From an uncultured Spartobacteria bacterium (GTDB lineage: Bacteria; Verrucomicrobiota; Verrucomicrobiia; Chthoniobacterales; UBA6821), in the NCBI GenBank assembly GCA_903847935.1, contig CAINEX010000127.1, positions 1 through 43,932 of the forward strand: 43,932 bases of DNA, written 5' to 3'. Numbering within the stretch: position 1 is the stretch's first letter; every line of letters begins with the position of its first letter. The notes beneath the pieces are model-generated. The model was not told the DNA's origin. It did no database searches and was given only the letters and a program-made list of their open reading frames with translations. The position numbers and the translations under genes are program-made. Shown here piece by piece: positions 28,242 to 35,290 of this stretch.

Positions 28242-29789
28242 ATGTCCGTCGAAATCCTTTCCCGCATCCAGTTCGCTCTTACCGTCTCCTTTCACTTCCT
28301 CTACCCCCCGATGACCATCGGTCTGGGAATGCTCTTGGTGATCATGGAGGGTCTTTATCTGAAGACCAAGAACCCCCTCTTCCATCAGTTGGCCCACTTC
28401 TGGACGAAGATCTTCGGACTGATCTTCGCCATCGGAGTCGCCACGGGCATCGTCATGGAATTTGAGTTCGGGACAAACTGGGCTGCCTACTCACGCTTCG
28501 TCGGCGACATCTTTGGGAGCGCCCTTGCGGCGGAGGGTATCTTCGCCTTCTTCCTCGAATCTGGTTTCCTTGCACTGCTTCTCTTCGGCTGGGACAAGGT
28601 CGGTCCAAAGACCCACTTTTTCGCGACCTGCATGGTCTGCCTAGGTTCCCATTTCAGCGCCATCTGGATCCTGATAGCAAACTCATGGATGCAAACTCCG
28701 GCAGGTTTTCACCTGGAGAGGATTACTGGAGCCATCCACACACGTTTGCCCAATAGTTACATCGTTCAGGCTTCTGACTTAGGTCATGTCCGTGCTGTCG
28801 TCGATAATTTCTGGGCTATGATCGGGAACCCCTCCTCTTTGAACAGGATCTGCCACGTGGTCTTCGGTGCATGGCTTGTGGGCGCATTCCTCGTCATGAG
28901 CATCTGTGCCTGGTACCTGCTCAAGGGACGCTTCACGACTTTTGCGCGGACTTCCATGACCGTGGCAGCTTGCTTTGCAGCCTTCACGACCGTCCTGCAG
29001 TCGATCAGCGCCGACTCTACAGCTCGCGGTGTAGTTCGCACGCAACCAATCAAACTCGCCTCTATGGAGGGAATCTACGAGACCCATGACTACACCCCCA
29101 TGACTCTCTTTGGTTATGTTGATACGAAAAATCAGACCGTCCATGGCCCACAGATTCCAGCGCTGTTGAGCTTCCTCTGTTTCCATAATTTCAAGCAACC
29201 CGTTCAGGGACTTCTTTCGATGCCGAGCGATGAGTTTCTTGCCGCTCGTAATCCCGGCTTATCTCCCGAAGAACTTGCCAAGATCCGGCCGAACTACTGG
29301 CCTGTTGTCGGTGCCGTCTTCCAGACCTATCATCTCATGATCTGCATCGGTTCGGCGGTCTTCGGACTCTCCTTTCTAGCGCTTACACTCCTCTGGAGAG
29401 GGTGGTTGTTTAAGACCGAGAATCCACTCATCCGCTTCCTTCTTTGGATCTATGTCTTTGCAGTGATTGCGCCGCAGATTTGCATGCAGGCTGGGTGGTT
29501 CACGGCCGAAATGGGACGCCAACCTTGGATTGTCTACAACATGCTCAAGACCTCCGACGGACTCTCACGTGCGGTACAAGCCAATCAGGTGGTCTTCTCC
29601 ATTATCCTTTTTGCCCTGATCTATATCCTTCTTTTCGTCACCTTCATTTATCTACTCAACAGCAAGATTCAGCACGGCCCGGATGACGATGAAGGCCATC
29701 ACACGAAGGCGATCGGGGCCTCCTCCGATGCGTCTGAGATTGCCGAAGACCTCTTCTCCCGCAAGGGACGCGCCTCCCATCAGGAGTAA
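28242..29789 (+). CDS. cydA: Cytochrome bd quinol oxidase subunit I
   Basis: CydA binds the three hemes of the bd-type terminal oxidase, which reduces O2 at high affinity and oxidises quinol. The 515-residue length is close to the E. coli protein. The first helix, with a heme-ligand His, is [20 protein letters not shown]. The central quinol-binding segment includes [20 protein letters not shown] and a loop from about residue 320 to 360 ([20 protein letters not shown]), and the invariant [17 protein letters not shown] is near the end. About nine hydrophobic helices are visible. cydB starts 13 nt downstream; no cydX or cydDC genes are in the window. Confidence 0.97.
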   Translation: MSVEILSRIQFALTVSFHFLYPPMTIGLGMLLVIMEGLYLKTKNPLFHQLAHFWTKIFGLIFAIGVATGIVMEFEFGTNWAAYSRFVGDIFGSALAAEGIFAFFLESGFLALLLFGWDKVGPKTHFFATCMVCLGSHFSAIWILIANSWMQTPAGFHLERITGAIHTRLPNSYIVQASDLGHVRAVVDNFWAMIGNPSSLNRICHVVFGAWLVGAFLVMSICAWYLLKGRFTTFARTSMTVAACFAAFTTVLQSISADSTARGVVRTQPIKLASMEGIYETHDYTPMTLFGYVDTKNQTVHGPQIPALLSFLCFHNFKQPVQGLLSMPSDEFLAARNPGLSPEELAKIRPNYWPVVGAVFQTYHLMICIGSAVFGLSFLALTLLWRGWLFKTENPLIRFLLWIYVFAVIAPQICMQAGWFTAEMGRQPWIVYNMLKTSDGLSRAVQANQVVFSIILFALIYILLFVTFIYLLNSKIQHGPDDDEGHHTKAIGASSDASEIAEDLFSRKGRASHQE

Positions 29790-29802
29790 TAAACCATATC
29801 CC

Positions 29803-30840
29803 ATGCATCACATTCAGCATATCCCCCTCCTGAACAGCATTTGGTTCCTTCTCGTCGGCATCTTGCTCACGGGATACGCCATTCTTGACGGATTTGATTT
29901 CGGTGTCGGCATCCTCCACCTCTTTGTCAAAAAAGATGAAGACCGTCGCATTCTCCTAAATTCCATTGGCCCGGTCTGGGATGGCAACGAAGTCTGGCTT
30001 GTGACCGGAGGGGGAGCTCTCTTCGCAGCATTTCCTGACGCCTATGCCACCGTCTTTTCGGGATTCTACAACGCCTTCATGCTCCTGCTCGTTGCGCTGA
30101 TCTTCCGCGCCGTGGCCATTGAGTTTCGAAGCAAGGAATCCAGCACTCTCTGGAGAAAGTCTTGGGATATCGCCTTCAGCACAGGAAGTTTTCTGGCCGC
30201 ACTGCTGATCGGTGTCGCCATGGGTAATATCACCCGAGGGATCCACTTGGACGCTCAGGGCGATTACATTGGCAACTTTCTCGATCTTCTCAATCCCTAC
30301 TCCTTGCTGCTTGGTATCACGGTCGTGGCTCTCTTCGCCATGCACGGATCTATCTTTCTCGTGCTCAAGACCGAGGGTGAACTTCAGTCCACCATCAAGG
30401 GATGGGTCCCCCGCCTCATTGCTCTCTTTCTGATCCTTTTCCTCTCCTTCAATGCTGCCACTTTCTTCGAGTGTCCCGATCTTGTCACAACGATGATCAA
30501 GCGTCCCTACGGATTTGCTGTTTTGGCTCTGGATATTGCTGCAGCAATCTCAATCGGCCTTATGGTCAAGCGTGGTTATGAATTCGGTGCATTCCTCATG
30601 TCGGCCCTCACCATGGTCCTTCTCATGGCGGTGCTAGGCATCTCCTATTTCCCAAATATCGTGGTGTCGATGCCAGACCCTGCTAATAGCCTCACCATCG
30701 TCAACGCTGCATCATCCCACAAGACACTCGGGTACATGTTCATTATCGCCTGTATCGGTGTGCCAATCGTCCTTGCCTATACCGTAAGCATCTACTGGAT
30801 CTTCCGGGGCAAGACTCGCTTAGGGCATGTAGGGTATTAG
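29803..30840 (+). CDS. cydB: Cytochrome bd quinol oxidase subunit II
   Basis: CydB is the partner of CydA in the bd oxidase of the inner membrane. The ATG at 29803 (MHHIQHIPLLNSIWFLLVG) was chosen over an upstream in-frame start inside cydA, giving 345 residues. The family motif ILDGFDFGVGILHLF is followed by GPVWDGNEVWLVTGGGALFA, the best-conserved part of CydB, and GVAMGNITRGIHLDAQGDYI is the periplasmic loop. Eight or nine hydrophobic helices are evident. The gene is followed by about 165 nt without a coding frame and then a tRNA. Confidence 0.97.
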   Translation: MHHIQHIPLLNSIWFLLVGILLTGYAILDGFDFGVGILHLFVKKDEDRRILLNSIGPVWDGNEVWLVTGGGALFAAFPDAYATVFSGFYNAFMLLLVALIFRAVAIEFRSKESSTLWRKSWDIAFSTGSFLAALLIGVAMGNITRGIHLDAQGDYIGNFLDLLNPYSLLLGITVVALFAMHGSIFLVLKTEGELQSTIKGWVPRLIALFLILFLSFNAATFFECPDLVTTMIKRPYGFAVLALDIAAAISIGLMVKRGYEFGAFLMSALTMVLLMAVLGISYFPNIVVSMPDPANSLTIVNAASSHKTLGYMFIIACIGVPIVLAYTVSIYWIFRGKTRLGHVGY

Positions 30841-31006
30841 TCCCGAAAAGGGTGAAACCTAGAAACTCCGACCTGAAGTTCACGTTCATCGATCATTCCC
30901 CCCAGGAAGAATTCCGCCTCAAGATGGATTTTAAGGGACCACTTCTATATCCTGACTTTTCTTTCTTCAGGTTTCAGCCTTTAGGTCTCATTCTTTGATC
31001 TGACTT

Positions 31007-31079
31007 GGCGGTGTAGTCCAACGGCAGAGACAAGCGACTTAAAATCGCTCCAGTGTGGGTTCGAGTCCCACCACCGCTA
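31007..31079 (+). tRNA. tRNA with UAA (Leu) anticodon but class I shape
   Basis: A complete 73-nt cloverleaf can be folded. The acceptor stem GGCGGTG (31007-31013) pairs with CACCGCT (31072-31078), the first pair being a G-U wobble. The D-arm is 31016-31031 with a GG in the loop. The anticodon stem AGCGA (31033-31037) pairs with TCGCT (31045-31049) around CTTAAAA, giving anticodon TAA. The T-arm GTGGG-TTCGAGT-CCCAC spans 31055-31071. The discriminator is A79 and CCA is not encoded. The variable loop is only five nt (CCAGT), whereas bacterial tRNA-Leu normally has a long variable arm. It may be a divergent tRNA-Leu or one with another identity. Confidence 0.85.
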
Positions 31080-31188
31080 CGAAGAGGCACATGAAACTTT
31101 AGTAATCCAGATTGACCTAGTCTTATTGTCTTGTCCGAGATAAGTCTTTGATTAAAACAATATCCGTTAACACTTTTGCGAAGCTCCC

Positions 31189-32049
31189 ATGAATAAATCT
31201 CCAAAAAGTGCCCCCAAATCCCAGAGGGTGAAGAGGGAACGGATTGCCATTGTGGATAGCCAGCCATCCAGCCGTATCGGGCTTTCCCATTTCATTAAAA
31301 AAATCGATCGCTGGGAGGTCGCATGGTCCAGTTCTACGGCCGAGGAGGCCCTGGATAAGATTTCCAAGGATGAGCCTGATCTCATGATCTTAGAGATTCA
31401 ACTGATCGGAAAAGATGGTCTCGAATTCATCAAGAGCCTGATGCCGTTGTACCCGCATCTGAAGATCTTGGTCCACTCCGCGCACAGTGAGGAGTTCTAT
31501 GCTGAGCGGTGCCTTAGAGCCGGTGCCATCGGTTATCTTCACAAGATGGATCCCATGGCTAATTTTGAGAAGGCCGTTGAAAAGGTTCTCCAGGGGGAAC
31601 TCTATCTGAATCCACGCATCGCACGCCAAGCCCTTCAGTCAGCCACGCTCCACCCCGAGAATCTAAAAGGAGACAATCATAACCTCCATAACCTGACTGA
31701 TCGTGAACTCGAGGTCATGATCCTGATGGCTGAAGGTCGCTCATGCCATGAATCGGCTGAGAAACTCAAAATCAGTCCCCGCACAGTGCAGGTTCATCGC
31801 AACAATATCCGTCTCAAGATCGGATTGCAAAGTGCGCTCCAACTCCACGCCTACGCGGTCCGATTTTACGGGGACTCAGCTCCCCTTCATCACGAACAAC
31901 ACGTCACCCCCTCTCAGGAACCCAAGGTAACGAATCACGTACTCAGCGAGAAGTCTGTTACAATAAGCCCCTCCCCGACTGTGGAGGATCTCCTCGCGGG
32001 TCAAGCTATTCGGGACGCACTCCAAAGGGTAATTCAGCGCTTCCCCTAA
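31189..32049 (+). CDS. NarL/LuxR-type response regulator with altered receiver
   Basis: This 286-residue regulator has an N-terminal receiver (residues about 18-135) and a C-terminal LuxR-type helix-turn-helix (LTDRELEVMILMAEGRSCHE, then KISPRTVQVHRNNIRLKIGL). The output domain looks fully functional. The receiver does not: the phospho-acceptor position is Glu69 (DLMILEIQLIG, where the family has LLD), and the acidic pair before it is Asp23-Ser24 (IAIVDSQPSS). The conserved Lys119 and a Ser at the Thr position (Ser97) are kept. It therefore probably works without phosphorylation, or mimics the phosphorylated state. A basic N-terminal 16-residue tail precedes the receiver. It lies 110 nt behind the tRNA. 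Confidence 0.92.
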   Translation: MNKSPKSAPKSQRVKRERIAIVDSQPSSRIGLSHFIKKIDRWEVAWSSSTAEEALDKISKDEPDLMILEIQLIGKDGLEFIKSLMPLYPHLKILVHSAHSEEFYAERCLRAGAIGYLHKMDPMANFEKAVEKVLQGELYLNPRIARQALQSATLHPENLKGDNHNLHNLTDRELEVMILMAEGRSCHESAEKLKISPRTVQVHRNNIRLKIGLQSALQLHAYAVRFYGDSAPLHHEQHVTPSQEPKVTNHVLSEKSVTISPSPTVEDLLAGQAIRDALQRVIQRFP

Positions 32050-32078
32050 CCGTATTGGGATTTAATCTTAGGACAACA

Positions 32079-32112
32079 TCACCACCCATCGGGAGAACGA
32101 AAGGTGGTGGTT
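32079..32112 (+). other. RNA hairpin after the response regulator
   Basis: ATCACCACC (32079-32087) can pair with GGTGGTGGT (32104-32112), with one G-U, around a 16-nt loop. TTTTTG follows eight bases later, so it could be a weak terminator for the regulator gene. Confidence 0.4.
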
Positions 32113-32129
32113 CTAAGAAGTTTTTGTAG

Positions 32130-32157
32130 GCAGAGATAAGCGGGGCTACCTCTGCCG
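32130..32157 (+). other. Second RNA hairpin upstream of the 32187 gene
   Basis: GGCAGAG (32130-32136) pairs with CTCTGCC (32151-32157). A smaller AGC/GCT pair can form inside the 14-nt loop. It ends 29 nt before the next ATG, so it would sit in that gene's 5' leader if transcribed. Confidence 0.4.
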
Positions 32158-32186
32158 TTATTGCCAATCATGAGATATCATTGGAA

Positions 32187-32801
32187 ATGATGAACTCCAA
32201 CTCGCCCGAAAAACTGACTGCCAACGCTCTAAGGAAAAAACGACATTCTAAAGCGGTTTCCATATCGCCGCGTTCTCCCCAGTCAAAAATAGTTACGAAA
32301 GCAAAAGCGGGCAATACGAGCAACCCAAACACATATCAATTCAGTATCATCTGCCTCTATCCCTCCATCGAAAGCGGAAAACTTGGCAGAGCTTGGATTG
32401 AATCCGCGTTCCGAGAGACAACGCCCCATGCAAGCACCCGAGTTGAATACTATAATTATGCCGTACTGGGTCAGGATGGTATCAACTGGAGTCATGTCAC
32501 CAACCGCGTGAGACCGAACGTCATCCTGATGATCTCCGATGGCAAAAACCAGCTGATCCCCGGATTCAGGCGCTCGCTAAAGGATCTCATTATCCACTCC
32601 AGCAATGGGAATAAACCTTTGGTGATATTTCGGAATCTTGAACCCCAACCGACGCTGAATACCTCTGTCCTGCTTGATTATGTCTCCGCTCTCACGGATA
32701 AAAATCACTGCGAGTTAAATGCAATGGATGGCAACGGATCCTCCCTCGGTTGCTTCCGACATCCGAGGCACTTGCTGAAAGCACGGACCTATTGCGAGTA
32801 A
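32187..32801 (+). CDS. Protein of unknown function with basic N-terminal tail
   Basis: This 204-residue protein is not recognised. The first 45 residues are rich in Lys, Arg, Ser and Asn (KLTANALRKKRHSKAV, SPRSPQSKIVTKAKAG) and look disordered, perhaps binding nucleic acid. The rest alternates strands and helices (FSIICLYPSIESGKLGRAWI, NVILMISDGKNQL, NKPLVIFRNLEPQ), as in a Rossmann or receiver-like fold, but no catalytic or phospho-acceptor motif is visible. I used the ATG at 32187; a TTG at 32181 and an ATG at 32190 are also possible. It follows the atypical response regulator by 137 nt. It is convergent with the metallophosphoesterase gene, with only eight nt between stops. Confidence 0.7.
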   Translation: MMNSNSPEKLTANALRKKRHSKAVSISPRSPQSKIVTKAKAGNTSNPNTYQFSIICLYPSIESGKLGRAWIESAFRETTPHASTRVEYYNYAVLGQDGINWSHVTNRVRPNVILMISDGKNQLIPGFRRSLKDLIIHSSNGNKPLVIFRNLEPQPTLNTSVLLDYVSALTDKNHCELNAMDGNGSSLGCFRHPRHLLKARTYCE

Positions 32802-32809
32802 GCACACGA

Positions 32810-33649
32810 TCAGGATGCCACGAGCGTGAGCAGGGAGATCTCCGGAGGACAACGAAACCTGACCGGCGCGTAGGCAACGCCGACTCCAGCTGAAACAAAG
32901 ACATTCCCTGTTAGCGAAGGAAGCAGACCGATGGGATACTTTTCACACCCTTTAGGGATAATCGGGGCACCGATGATAGGTAGATTAATTTGTCCCCCGT
33001 GCGTATGCCCGCAACAGACCAGTTTGATTCTGGGATCCCTGATGCGGTCGACCAAGGCAGGACTATGGGTCAATGCAAGGATCACGGCTTCGGGTGTGGC
33101 ATCGGCGATTCCAGCTGGGATATCAGGGTGACCAAGCGTCACATCATCGAAGCCAGCAAGGTAGAGTCGTCCCCCCTGACGTTCCAACCAGGCCCCCTTA
33201 TTTGTGATTTCAGCAATCCCCTGACGGGCAAGTTCGCTCGATGTAAGGATCCGGTTCGCTCTGATGTCACGATTACCTTGGACGGCAAAGACACCCAACG
33301 GGGCCTTGAGTTCGCCCAACGCATCCATCACAGGCGGGATCAGCTTGGGATCATGATCGACATAGTCGCCACCGAGTAAAATCAACTCAGGTTGCAGCGA
33401 GAGAGTCCTCTTCACCGACTTCTGGACATACTCTTGGGAAATGAGCCCCCCTCGGTGAAAATCGGTTAAAAAAGCAACCTTCACTCCCTCAAACTCCTTG
33501 GGTAATCCCTGAAAAGGAATATTCAGTTCATGGACTTCAAGGTCCCCAGACTCCCAATAAGAATAACCGGCAGAAGCACCCAGAGCCGTCCACGCCGTCG
33601 CGCCCAATGCCCCCTTAACGAAGCTCCTGCGTGTGATACTCTTGCCCAT
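32810..33649 (-). CDS. Tat-exported calcineurin-like metallophosphoesterase
   Basis: This 279-residue two-metal phosphoesterase starts with a twin-arginine signal (SITRRSFVKGALGATAWTAL), so it is exported folded. The metal-binding motifs are in order: FLTDFHRGG, LGGDYVDHD, QGNRDIR, LTHSP and CCGHTHGGQ. In the third motif the usual GNHD is GNRD, as in the LpxH-type UDP-diacylglucosamine hydrolases. Overall it resembles the YkuE/LpxG-like group, which acts on lipid-linked or nucleotide diphosphates, but the substrate is unknown. It borders the exopolysaccharide locus and is divergent from the flippase gene. A strong extended -10 box lies right before its start. Confidence 0.9.
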   Translation of the reverse strand: MGKSITRRSFVKGALGATAWTALGASAGYSYWESGDLEVHELNIPFQGLPKEFEGVKVAFLTDFHRGGLISQEYVQKSVKRTLSLQPELILLGGDYVDHDPKLIPPVMDALGELKAPLGVFAVQGNRDIRANRILTSSELARQGIAEITNKGAWLERQGGRLYLAGFDDVTLGHPDIPAGIADATPEAVILALTHSPALVDRIRDPRIKLVCCGHTHGGQINLPIIGAPIIPKGCEKYPIGLLPSLTGNVFVSAGVGVAYAPVRFRCPPEISLLTLVAS

Positions 33650-33654
33650 GAATT

Positions 33655-33663
33655 AGTATACCA
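33655..33663 (-). promoter_or_regulatory. Extended -10 promoter of the metallophosphoesterase gene
   Basis: On the minus strand TGGTATACT gives an extended -10 box (TG, one base, TATACT), which ends five bases before the ATG at 33649. No good -35 box is seen, as is usual for extended -10 promoters. The mRNA would be leaderless. Confidence 0.45.
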
Positions 33664-33708
33664 TGATTTGTCGGTAAAGAATACCTTAAGACGACCCTGA
33701 TCCCACTC

Positions 33709-35265
33709 ATGAATAGGAAGTGCCAGTGGAAACATGTTGCCCTACGCTCTGAGAGAGATTTCCTACTTAATTCCGTGAACTTCCCTGGAAAATCATCCGA
33801 TTACTATTCATACCGGCATGAGTTGCTTTGGAACCAACTCTGGCAGGGACTGAATTTTGGATCGAAGGCAGCTTTCCTTCTGCTACTGACGCCGATGATG
33901 CTGTCGCGGTGGGGCAGTGAAGGATACGGACTCTTTGCCTTGGCTAGCTCACTGCTCGTCTCGATGGCCCTACTCGACGGAGGAGTCAGAGCCCTCACAC
34001 GGATCCAGATGGCGGATGCCTGGAAGCGCGGCGATTTCGATTCCATGGAACAGGTCTATTCGGAGGGCCTCCTAACCTTTGCGTCGGTCTCACTGATTGC
34101 CGTTGCGGCATGCACGATTCTATCCCGGAGCGGTTGCTTGTCTGCATGGTTTCATCTTCCGCCGGGTGGATCCGGCGTTTTAGTAATGACCGTAATCTGC
34201 ACATCCGTGCTGATGACTTCCATTCTCGGACTCGAGCCACTGGCAGCGAAGGGGAACCTCTCAACCCTCAAGGCTAGCAATACTTTGGGAGCGCTGGCCG
34301 CCATACCAGCTTGTGCGCTTCTGGTATTCCTGGGTGCAGGAGTTGGACCGGTGATCATCACCTATGCCGCCTGCATGACTCTTCCTAATCTTGTGGTGGC
34401 CTACCGCCATGATCTTTTTGCCATGATCCCTTGGAGCAGGCTGAGAGCCTTCACTCCTCGGGCAGCCTTGAGAACACTCCGTTCCGGGTTCTGGTATTAT
34501 CTCACGACAGTGTCCCTGATCGGGAAGACTCATGCGCTCACCTTTCTGGTCTCCGCGATTGCCGGTCCCGGGGAGGCCGGCATCTTCTACATCCTCCTCC
34601 GCTTCTCTGAAATCATCAGTAACGTCGCCTCCACATCGAGTGAAACCTCCCTCGCTGCACTGACAGCAGCCAGTGGCACAGACGAGCGACGGGTATGCTT
34701 CACGCAGAGTTGGCGACATGTCGCCCTCTTTTCCATTCAGGGAGCCCTGATCTTCCTCTTCATGACAGGACACCTTCTGGCTCTCTGGCTGCACGGAGAG
34801 ATCACTGTTCCTGCATGGATCGGTCTAGGTCTGGCCATCTTTGGGTTGACGGGCTCATTCAGCAGGGTTGTGGTCAATTCATCAATGGGATTGGGGCTTA
34901 CCCATTACGCTGCTACTGCGGGATTCGGTGAGGCCATCGTTGGCATTCTAGGGGCCTATGCCGGATATCACGCGGGGGGACTTACCGGACTGCTCCTCGG
35001 AGGAAGCCTCGGTTCGCTCTGCCTTCTGCCCGTGACTCGAAAAATCACCATGTCATGTGCCATGGCTGGAAAAAGATCTGCCGTGGCACTCTGGATGCTC
35101 CCCCTGAAACCTCTCCTTCCCGGAATCTTTGGCTCAGCAATAATCCTCTGGAGCAGTGCCCTGATTGGATCCCTTCCCTGTCTTCTGGGCATATCGCTTT
35201 CAGGGCTCATCACCTTGTGGGAGCTGAAAAGGCTTCACTCGCCATCATCCCGGACCGAGTTCTAG
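33709..35265 (+). CDS. Wzx-type polysaccharide flippase
   Basis: This 518-residue integral membrane protein has about 12 hydrophobic helices and the MATE/Wzx flippase look: QLWQGLNFGSKAAFLLLLTP, LSRWGSEGYGLFALASSLLV, ALLDGGVRALTRIQMADAWK. It should flip undecaprenyl-linked oligosaccharide from the cytoplasmic to the periplasmic face. The conserved 'G..YG' near residue 75 and the LDGG start of helix 3 support the family. The first 40 residues are polar and could be non-native; a later start is possible, but no ribosome-binding site helps. Its 3' end is 25 nt from the convergent Wzc-like gene. With WbaP, Wzy and GT genes nearby it completes a Wzy-dependent pathway. Confidence 0.85.
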   Translation: MNRKCQWKHVALRSERDFLLNSVNFPGKSSDYYSYRHELLWNQLWQGLNFGSKAAFLLLLTPMMLSRWGSEGYGLFALASSLLVSMALLDGGVRALTRIQMADAWKRGDFDSMEQVYSEGLLTFASVSLIAVAACTILSRSGCLSAWFHLPPGGSGVLVMTVICTSVLMTSILGLEPLAAKGNLSTLKASNTLGALAAIPACALLVFLGAGVGPVIITYAACMTLPNLVVAYRHDLFAMIPWSRLRAFTPRAALRTLRSGFWYYLTTVSLIGKTHALTFLVSAIAGPGEAGIFYILLRFSEIISNVASTSSETSLAALTAASGTDERRVCFTQSWRHVALFSIQGALIFLFMTGHLLALWLHGEITVPAWIGLGLAIFGLTGSFSRVVVNSSMGLGLTHYAATAGFGEAIVGILGAYAGYHAGGLTGLLLGGSLGSLCLLPVTRKITMSCAMAGKRSAVALWMLPLKPLLPGIFGSAIILWSSALIGSLPCLLGISLSGLITLWELKRLHSPSSRTEF

Positions 35266-35290
35266 CGATCTCTAAACAAAGATTTGATCC

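Noticed and set aside
31007-31079. The tRNA as an attachment site of an integrated element
   Set aside because: No integrase, no second copy of the tRNA 3' end and no foreign-looking genes were found nearby.
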